45,100 bases of DNA from a virus, in the IMG/VR virus record IMGVR_UViG_3300009150_000005, positions 1 to 45,100 of that record. One strand, given 5' to 3'. Position 1 is the stretch's first letter. Every line of letters starts with the position of its first letter. Position numbers and translations under genes: made by a program. Below are positions 40,601-45,100 of this stretch, piece after piece. The notes beneath the pieces were generated by a model. The model was not told where the DNA came from. It saw only the letters and a program-made list of their open reading frames with translations, and searched no databases.

Positions 40601-43600
40601 ATGCCGAAGGTTAGCGATGTGGACGGGGTTATTGACAGGCTCTTTGAGCAGCTGGTAGTTGAGCAGCAGGGCAGGATAGACAGAATAACTGCCAAGCTAA
40701 CCGAGGCCCAGGCCGAGCTACAAGCGAAGAGAGGCGAGTGGGATGCGGAGAGGATAAAGGAGAAAGAGGACTACATCACCTACTGGGAAAAAGAGCTACG
40801 TCGAGGCCAGCCGGCCATCCCCGAAGAGAGAGTAGCCGAAGCGGTAACCCCAGAACTCCCCGCACCAGCAGAGATATTGCGGGAGGAGGGAGTGCTGCCC
40901 GCCTATGAGGAGCCCGCAGGCATCCCCACCATGCTCACCAATGCCCACCGGGAGGCTCTGCGAGAGCTAGGCTACTCTGATTCTGTCATTAGCCAGATGA
41001 CGCCAGAGCAGGGGCTAGGACTCATCGAAGGCCGGCTGAAAGACTTTGCGCCTACTGTCGAGACCCCTATGGGGCCGATGCGAGACATCCAGAGCCCAGT
41101 CATGCCCCCGTCGGTGAGAGAAGGTGCAGAACTGAAGCGGGATATGCTCTTGCAGCGCATGGACGGGTGGTACAAGGATGCTCTCAAGGAGTTCGAGAAG
41201 GAGCTAGGCGGAGATCCTGCCAACTTTGGTCCCGTGAGCAAGTGGCTAGAAGAGGAACTGAGGGGCCACTTCGGACAGTTCAAGATCTACATGGACAAGA
41301 TGGGCGAGGCGACTACGGCCTGGACTCTCTACAACTACCGCAAGATGAACATAGACACACTCCTCTATCGTGGCTTCTGGTGGCCATACTGGCAGACCCG
41401 CACGGGCCACCGTTGGCTAAGGACCTTCATAGAGAACCCTGCCAAGCTGGCTGCGTGGGCTCGCTGGCACGATACCCACCGCAAGATCAATGACGACCTG
41501 CCGGAGAACTATCGTGATACCGTACACATTCCCGATATGATACCCCTAGTGGGAGGGAAGTACTGGAACCCCTACTTCTTCTTCGATCCTATCTATGCCT
41601 GGACCTGGAGCCTGGAGAACTTTATGCCCACCTGGAGGAGGGAGGGCTTGGTGAACGCGATGGTAACGGCCACTCCTATCTCCCCCCTAGTAGGCATGAG
41701 GGAAGCGTTGCAACCGATGATAACCGAAGAAGGGCGAAGGGTGGAGCCGATCACTCCCTGGAGCAGGGCGCTCTACGAGAAGACTGGCATCAACATCGAG
41801 GCCGGTGCGATAAAGGGCTTAGAAACGGCCTATGGGGAAGTGAAGCCCACGATCTACTCCGCGATGGAGAAGGGATCAAGGATGCTAGGGCGACCAGGGA
41901 TAGCAGAACGGATGCTGGGTGGGCCAGAGGTAATGCCGATAGTACCAGAAGGTCGTTACCAACCGACTTACATGGCCCGAGTGCTGATAGATATGTGGTT
42001 GGCAGAAGAGATCACAGAGGAAGAGTTTGAGGAGGCCGCATCTACCCGTGAGGGGCCTGTCTGGGACAGAGCGCAAGAAGAGGTTAGGAAAGAGAGGGGC
42101 TTGACTGAGTTCTCATCTATCTACACTGGTGTTCGAGCACGGAAGCTCTACCCCTCTGAGTACGAGATAGAGGAGTTTAGGAGGATGCGGGGGATGCTCC
42201 GCACTATGAGGGAGGGCCCAGAGAAGCGGGAGTACAGAGAGCAGATCTATGAGGCTTTCCCGTGGGCTAGACAGTGGGATGTCCGCTATGACAGTGCGGA
42301 AACTGCCAGGATGGAAGCGACGATCAGCGAAGCGTGGCGAGATATAGAGAATGAGTCTGTCATCAGCGACAAGAAGCTGGCTGATGCGATCCGGTCCCGT
42401 CCCGGGGACCTGGCCCATGAGTACGAGGTCAAGCAGGAGAATAGGAAGAGAGAAGAGGGCAGACGCGCTTTTTGGCAAAGGCAGGGAGTGAGCTTCGTCT
42501 TTAACCCCCGCACTCGCACCTATGAGGAGATAGAGGAGTGGGTGCAGGGTCAGGTGCTAGGCCAGTTCTACTACCATCTCCCCGAGGCAGACAAGTTCAG
42601 AGATGACGAGGGGGCAATAGATTGGAATGAGTACAATGAGGCCGTGGAGAGTTTCTGGCTAGAGCTACCTCAAGAGATCGTGAAGTGGCCAGACATTGAG
42701 CGATTAGACCAGGAAGTAGGCGATGCGTTAGGCGTTAAGGTGAATGTCTTGGATCTGGCCCAGGAGGTTGCTACCGAGGAAGCCTATGATGAATACCGCA
42801 AGGCCAACGACCTACCCGAAGAGGCTCTAAACTACACCTGGAAGAAGCACGTCATAGACGTGGCCAATGAGTATTACCAGGACGAACTCAAGGACCTGGA
42901 GTATGATGAGCGCAATATGCCTGCCTTCTTCGCGGAGTTTGGGCAGAAGACCGCTGATGAGCTGATACCCTATATCCTACAAGAGTACCCTGGCCGCTGG
43001 ACAGAAGAGGAACTAACGGAAGCCCTTGTAGATATGAGAATGCCGGGGATCTGGGAGCGATGGAACCAGGACGGGGATGAGAGATCAACAGCGATCAGCC
43101 TTCTCTGGGCCTTCTGGGGAGGGCAGACGGGGCTTGGGCGCCGGAGACTCAAGGAAGTTCTCAACTCTACGATCTACAACGACTACTTTGTGGACAAGGA
43201 GACCAGAAACTACGAGAGAATCACCAACGAGGAACTAGAGGCATGGCTAAAAGAACTGAGCGTACCTAACCCTTGGGAGGATAAAGAAGGGGCCCTGCGA
43301 ACACTTTACTACTGGACGGTGGATTCAACTGGTGATCCTCTCCTGTACGGAGAAGAGGAGCCCGAAGCGCGAGGCATTGATACGGCCTGGGAAAAGGAAG
43401 TGACCGGCATTTTGGGGTACTTCCCAGAATGGCTACAAGGAGTGAGTAGCACCGATCCTATAGGTAAGGCTCTTGTTCGGCAGGAATATGGGCCCAGACG
43501 GACCGAGGAGGAACTTAGAACTTGGTGGCTGGCAATACCAGAGGAGAAAAGGCGGCAAGTGCTAGCAGAGTTCGATGCAATAGACCGAACTAAGCCAGAA

Positions 43601-44395
43601 CCCGAGGTCTGGGAGATTGAGTCTGAGTTCTTTGGAAGGATAAAACAGATCGGGGCAGAGCCAGAAGCAAGCGGAAGGCCCCCAGGGCTGGCTGCACCGA
43701 TGCCGGGGAGAGGAGGGCCGTGGAGAGGCGAGGGAGAGCCACCCGTGCCAGAAGAGGAAGCGCCATCGCCACCTAAGCCAGTGAGGACGATCCCGCAACT
43801 GGCAGGAACGAGCGAGAGTGCCCAGTACGCACAGGCCCAGGATGAGATGGGAGCCTGGGTAGCGGCTGGGAAAGAGGGCGACTGGACACCCACGATGGAG
43901 AAGTGGTTTGGCAAGGATACGCCGGCAGGCTTCTTCTGGGAATACTACTGGGACCAGATACCTCCGGGCAGGATAGCCGATGAGGTTCGGAAAGATCCGA
44001 TCATCGAGATGCTTCTGAACAAGGCTTTTAGGACAGTCTACGATGTTAAGGAAGGGGTATATGAGGCTGCCCTGGAGACGTTGCAGGGTTGGCGAGAAGC
44101 ACACCCCGAACTACCTGGTGATCCTAAAGAGTGGGCTATCGTCCGGCAGATCGTCAAGAAGTATTGGGAGCTACGGGAGCTAGGTGAGGTAAACGAGGCG
44201 AGGGCGCTTTGGATGTTCTTTACAACTCTGCTGGAGCCCTACTATCCCACTACCAAGAGGGTGACGACCAAGAGAAGGCGAGGGGCCCGTGTTGGGAGAA
44301 GGGGTGGAGGTAAGGGTGGTCGTAGGCGTGGCTCTGCAATGTTCAATAGGTGGAGGAGATGGGCCAACATCAGATACTATCCACCGAGGGGGTAA
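34661..44395 (+). CDS. Giant 3244-residue virion-associated protein (ejection/polyvalent-type, putative)
   Basis: This one frame covers a fifth of the genome without a break, between portal and scaffold genes. It is mostly helical with Pro/Ala/Glu linkers (about 150-165, 1690-1760, 2070-2100). An aromatic region near 770-850 contains TFLSTGRYPLQNIVSNFTNI, and another near 2235-2300 has FWWPYWQTRTGHRWL and NPYFFFDPIYAW. A winged-helix-like stretch lies at about 1585-1655 and coiled coils near 1310-1380 and 2000-2050. The last 48 residues are very basic (RRGARVGRRGGGKGGRRRG), suited to binding packaged DNA. Position and size suggest an internal protein injected with the DNA, like large polyvalent or inner-core proteins. 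No RNA polymerase or peptidase motif was found. Confidence 0.68.
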   Translation: MAEDPMRKYGYLRNWEWWQPKPRRPRRYDEPGGWGRAQGKAAAAGYSSVEEWEAAGWPHPIDPDTGQSYEGYKIDRMERGRHPDGRKMTDQDWFNPRTQYIFDYLAGARVYSKHYDWADQMRAKYPNYPMPGINMDELLRQMFPDWYDGVEEEPAPAPAAAREIPLPTAETLERMIPAGMQRWMQQLGIEPTPRAREPGLPISQIPEEEREAQRRAIRERELGRRPEEVIGPDWDAYLREKEREPTSWRDYFKLEEPEPPIAPDVPPWRAAAELIERAKGLVGVPDVRGVLPPPEQVALEIGKILVNLPVLPVITAEAVLKRLEDAIPVAGELAEIRPATAEKIIATAMLPAEWAEVGLSQVYLQRLHIVKAGEVPEEWKGNVEAEAGYELGHLLGDLDETTRALIVRSISRIGWSPFQHQLAAAKRILDSKEYEGWARYEGELVQIEPGIPLAEGYAPVDMYDPGVITQILRREEHPLAEMLGRTIVDPLNIFYIPEVRAAPGRVWTRLTGRPTGPLSAAHETMEQYAKAGGFIDEPTKEFLKGHRLKPRWYQEAVANIVDDWFKPLSQRYAAWKARGAPRVIMSLPDKAGDLTSYMRAAAKAEDEIARSYALVYPRAGTSDPNFIQVIAKALSGGLDPAQVREMRVLVIEAENYRAMGNAKGMAEKVEALEKIAKEGLSISQRWRLIRDLFQTKASSMALGRPTPRHSADLMADDAIRVLGWMFEDMPGGIDRAVTALLLKKDPKQLVKEFPWMDSKAGLEAFRLLQHIRDDSLGSLAFATGIPSTNRQGAWTRLHDSFRRIAGTYMYPSPRRDPWQRLIGQFYRIAPRTFLSTGRYPLQNIVSNFTNIWARYGWVTPRTDASSLEFINRVMGDAGFLPPGFARSITAAGEVSTERIPTLLGRKWVYEGPTARKREPPSEEALEVARKLGRRPSPVAWAARLARKIGRYAPFGEGFIDLSKWGERNASMANYRDIVEAIKGEHGRPGRGFLPTIPEGVEPNLEMRKAIEEIIASSWNWGEIIERAAELYGVERVAKAAHYLSTERIRNLGAEALEVADDLMEALSLSPSRSAFQRRYRLLKDGIVKQTKQWVDAEPDFPEEIELPKAPLEGLSPEQAQRLMALTGTAERNRGHIINARRILIELAEKNTELPIANRYRMADLVIDKAMRDYYAAGREAGRMTDHFWQVFNDGRLWPAYRDQYVLKIHATAHENIDKEIYNSAIKLGGDPATLKEELDLFPWGGLPSDLADRKMRALQDDIINSTYQMQAFELPLAPEGVETPPLDSIKAIKEWAEEKPLAANAWLEYMSEAIREKEITEAAEVIARTPAEEIQRARRASWTEGTARRLELMEQKIVRLQAEIAGAPVEAADIEQLTERQQSLYGMAMELQGLKDTLTGLPTQREVFRFWDYKEGALRRVKDPSGRVAEFAQSQIVQEIAYKHYGLEQSVQGAEALGAMIEERLGVSNRIAALENLIWEDPEMILPETAEGLEAFIAQSEPQLAQMMQYEREPYLFESGLQAYEEAVDRLSKIRAGEAMPDSVASTIKSAKEELAQLEAQREAIRTEEILRNRVPVSVEEQVQLAQDLEALNGQYVAKGIVTRNKRGQAKLFEELEQLKERGLMERTLRGPRKADHKRGLERIPYSHYHYSLTPMGTAVTKDQPVVRIEEVPHPEAPGSRWVEPAGVPGAEGGPPITAAEQAALFGAPEEVGMPTPEVPKPQLPGLEAGELFGGGEIPMEIPPEARERPMPLEMEIEGLTPEEAEKIAMEKGAYRLPGVEPDVRAAKAREDLAKYWKWPEEYIARLSPEEAIEAEANQLRHYDQPPYSWLDRFNTKEDLVRKAIEEWGLTDDLYEAGYILEDGSLLDFSGKKEGGMPGMRSSDHREITRIIEGDWPELGGGHALGYFETRANAIRIMPPQDPETTLAPARTFIFTLMEGQDPTEAQRQILRKYVGQRPEAIYVEMYDRAGSLTAKESVEMPKVSDVDGVIDRLFEQLVVEQQGRIDRITAKLTEAQAELQAKRGEWDAERIKEKEDYITYWEKELRRGQPAIPEERVAEAVTPELPAPAEILREEGVLPAYEEPAGIPTMLTNAHREALRELGYSDSVISQMTPEQGLGLIEGRLKDFAPTVETPMGPMRDIQSPVMPPSVREGAELKRDMLLQRMDGWYKDALKEFEKELGGDPANFGPVSKWLEEELRGHFGQFKIYMDKMGEATTAWTLYNYRKMNIDTLLYRGFWWPYWQTRTGHRWLRTFIENPAKLAAWARWHDTHRKINDDLPENYRDTVHIPDMIPLVGGKYWNPYFFFDPIYAWTWSLENFMPTWRREGLVNAMVTATPISPLVGMREALQPMITEEGRRVEPITPWSRALYEKTGINIEAGAIKGLETAYGEVKPTIYSAMEKGSRMLGRPGIAERMLGGPEVMPIVPEGRYQPTYMARVLIDMWLAEEITEEEFEEAASTREGPVWDRAQEEVRKERGLTEFSSIYTGVRARKLYPSEYEIEEFRRMRGMLRTMREGPEKREYREQIYEAFPWARQWDVRYDSAETARMEATISEAWRDIENESVISDKKLADAIRSRPGDLAHEYEVKQENRKREEGRRAFWQRQGVSFVFNPRTRTYEEIEEWVQGQVLGQFYYHLPEADKFRDDEGAIDWNEYNEAVESFWLELPQEIVKWPDIERLDQEVGDALGVKVNVLDLAQEVATEEAYDEYRKANDLPEEALNYTWKKHVIDVANEYYQDELKDLEYDERNMPAFFAEFGQKTADELIPYILQEYPGRWTEEELTEALVDMRMPGIWERWNQDGDERSTAISLLWAFWGGQTGLGRRRLKEVLNSTIYNDYFVDKETRNYERITNEELEAWLKELSVPNPWEDKEGALRTLYYWTVDSTGDPLLYGEEEPEARGIDTAWEKEVTGILGYFPEWLQGVSSTDPIGKALVRQEYGPRRTEEELRTWWLAIPEEKRRQVLAEFDAIDRTKPEPEVWEIESEFFGRIKQIGAEPEASGRPPGLAAPMPGRGGPWRGEGEPPVPEEEAPSPPKPVRTIPQLAGTSESAQYAQAQDEMGAWVAAGKEGDWTPTMEKWFGKDTPAGFFWEYYWDQIPPGRIADEVRKDPIIEMLLNKAFRTVYDVKEGVYEAALETLQGWREAHPELPGDPKEWAIVRQIVKKYWELRELGEVNEARALWMFFTTLLEPYYPTTKRVTTKRRRGARVGRRGGGKGGRRRGSAMFNRWRRWANIRYYPPRG

Positions 44396-44396
44396 C

Positions 44397-44555
44397 ATGA
44401 GGATAATTCTAGCCCTATCCCTAGTGCCGTTGATCTATGCCTATGTAGTAAGAAGGTGGCTCTACGATACGGCATATTGGGAGAAACGCGAGAAGGAGCT
44501 TGCCCGCTTTGGTCTGAAAGACCTATCGGGGGGCTCCCCCGGGGGCGTCGGCTAA
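44397..44555 (+). CDS. Small membrane protein before the scaffold gene
   Basis: ATG 44397 lies one base after the giant gene stop. The 52-residue peptide has one N-terminal membrane helix (IILALSLVPLIYAYVV) and then a charged tail with a Gly-rich end (SGGSPGGVG). The coding sequence for the end contains a GC-rich palindrome. No function known. A promoter follows. Confidence 0.55.
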   Translation: MRIILALSLVPLIYAYVVRRWLYDTAYWEKREKELARFGLKDLSGGSPGGVG

Positions 44556-44561
44556 TAGTCC

Positions 44562-44590
44562 TTGCATTATTTTCCGAAGTGTGCTATACT
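44562..44590 (+). promoter_or_regulatory. Sigma70-type promoter for capsid genes
   Basis: TTGCAT (44562-44567) and TATACT (44585-44590) are 17 bases apart, close to consensus. It sits just before the scaffold gene and would drive scaffold, capsid and cement genes up to the terminator at 1773. An inverted repeat and two direct repeats overlap or follow it. Confidence 0.75.
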
Positions 44591-44601
44591 AGCAATAGCA
44601 C
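44581..44601. promoter_or_regulatory. Inverted repeat over the -10 box (operator-like)
   Basis: GTGCTAT, seven bases, and ATAGCAC form a perfect 7-bp dyad that covers the -10 element and start site. A bound protein could block this promoter until late infection. The same heptamer GTGCTAT occurs near the early promoter at 19145. Confidence 0.65.
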
Positions 44602-44607
44602 GAAATG

Positions 44608-44637
44608 TTTAACAACCGAAGTATTTAACAACCGAAG
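44608..44637. repeat. Two 14-bp direct repeats before the scaffold gene
   Basis: TTTAACAACCGAAG occurs at 44608-44621 and 44624-44637, a 16-base period. The second copy runs into the scaffold ribosome-binding site (AAGGAGG at 44635-44641). They may bind a regulator at operator or RNA level, or tune translation of the scaffold gene. Confidence 0.85.
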
Positions 44638-44647
44638 GAGGTCTGAG

Positions 44648-45100
44648 ATGACAGGTGAGGAAACAGCAGGCCAGGTTCCGGGCCAGCCTTCCACTACAGC
44701 GGGAGAGGCCGGAAAGGGGACAGAAGGCCAGGGAGCCTTACCAGAAGAAGGAGATGTTCAAACCCAACTTTCTGCTCTAAAGCAGGAATTGGCAGATCAG
44801 AAGGCCCAGGCAGCGCTTCAGGCGCGGCAGATGCAGGGCAAGATTGACAAGGACATCGCCAGAGAGAGGACCCAGGCAGAGCAGAGAACCAAATCGCTTC
44901 AAGCCTACGTTAGGGAGAAGATGGAGAAGGCGGGGGCAAGCTTGGAGGAGTTAGCAACCTTCGAGGCAGACTTTGGAAGCGAGACAGAGAGGCTATCAGA
45001 CAAGGAGAAGGCAGCACGCTACGAAGACCTGGTAGCCGATCAAGCGGTGGAGGTAAGGGTACGGGAGTACCAGGACACTTTCATCGCCGAGCTCGCAGAG
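44648..45100 (+). CDS. Scaffolding protein, N-terminal part (continues at 1)
   Basis: ATG 44648 with AAGGAGG upstream opens a frame that continues across the circular join to 326, 248 residues in all. The first ~35 residues are Gly/Thr/Ser-rich and disordered. Residues about 40-100 form a coiled coil (LSALKQELADQKAQAALQA), and the next part stays helical and charged. This is the usual form of capsid scaffolding proteins. It is the first gene of the capsid transcription unit, behind the promoter at 44562. Reading the window as linear would split this one gene in two. Confidence 0.82.
   Translation, partial: MTGEETAGQVPGQPSTTAGEAGKGTEGQGALPEEGDVQTQLSALKQELADQKAQAALQARQMQGKIDKDIARERTQAEQRTKSLQAYVREKMEKAGASLEELATFEADFGSETERLSDKEKAARYEDLVADQAVEVRVREYQDTFIAELAE
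45069..45100. repeat. Terminal direct repeat, right copy
   Basis: Identical to bases 1-32. When joined, the scaffold frame continues without a break, showing that the contig is closed at this point. Confidence 0.93.

Noticed and set aside
43309-43914. Minus-strand frame rich in Ser/Pro/Gly near the end of the giant gene
   Set aside because: It is a shadow of the low-complexity Pro/Glu-rich coding sequence on the other strand.
34661-44395. Giant protein as an N4-like virion RNA polymerase
   Set aside because: The size fits, but I could not find the polymerase catalytic motifs by eye, and the sequence looks like helical structural domains with linkers.
44526-44546. GC-rich palindrome as a terminator before the capsid promoter
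   Set aside because: The arms (GGGGG/CCCCC and CCCCC/GGGGG) lack a usable loop and T tract and lie inside the end of a coding sequence.
1-45100. Integrase, lysogeny module, tRNA genes or CRISPR array
   Set aside because: No recombinase motif, cloverleaf or regular repeat-spacer array was seen. The RDF-like protein alone is not enough to claim a temperate lifestyle.

Overview
The window is a complete, circularly closed genome of a tailed, short-tailed (podovirus-like) bacteriophage. The first 32 bases are repeated exactly as the last 32 (1-32 = 45069-45100). A scaffolding-type gene that starts at 44648 runs in frame across the join and stops at 326. The unique genome is therefore about 45,068 bp, opened inside a gene. 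Every convincing gene is on the + strand and they are packed tightly, often with overlapping stop/start codons (ATGA, GTGA, TAATG). I see no integrase, DNA polymerase, helicase, primase, RNA polymerase or tRNA gene, so the phage probably relies on host replication enzymes. The host cannot be named with confidence. A lipoprotein-type sugar-binding protein, Shine-Dalgarno signals and sigma70-like promoters fit a bacterium, and the CUT1-type sugar importer would suit a Chloroflexota- or Firmicutes-like host, but this is weak inference.

Layout, read from the packaging genes around the circle. Packaging and head: terS, terL, portal, a small acidic protein, a giant 3244-residue protein, a small membrane protein, then a strong promoter with operator-like repeats (44562-44637), the scaffolding protein, the major capsid protein and a cement-like protein, ending in a hairpin terminator (1773-1795). 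Cargo block (1817-9727): four glycosyltransferase-like proteins, a methyltransferase, an SpsF-like cytidylyltransferase, a sugar-binding lipoprotein, two importer permeases and a DUF115/sialyltransferase-like protein. Tail and lysis: a C2H2 zinc-finger protein, head-tail adaptor, HNH nuclease, nozzle-like protein, Vsr-like protein, beta-helix tailspike, XhlA-like protein, two-domain endolysin, phosphoesterase-like protein and holin-like protein, ending in a terminator (19092-19133).

Early region (19134-30612): a promoter overlapping an inverted repeat, a ribbon-helix-helix regulator, a coiled-coil/Gam-like protein, an RDF-like protein, a GIY-YIG nuclease, ParB-like and winged-helix proteins, 10-bp direct repeats just before a DnaD-like initiator, a radical SAM protein, several small zinc-binding proteins, an HNH nuclease and a tandem pair of paralogous small proteins.

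The most unusual part is the cargo block. It sits between capsid and tail genes and joins glycan-building enzymes to a solute-binding protein and two permeases, with no ATPase gene. Its genes are translationally coupled to each other. It looks like a phage-carried system for late-infection sugar uptake and for glycan modification of the host surface or virion. The giant portal-adjacent protein with a very basic C-terminus, the domain shared by adaptor and nozzle, the Vsr-like protein in the tail module and the regulatory repeats are further points of interest.
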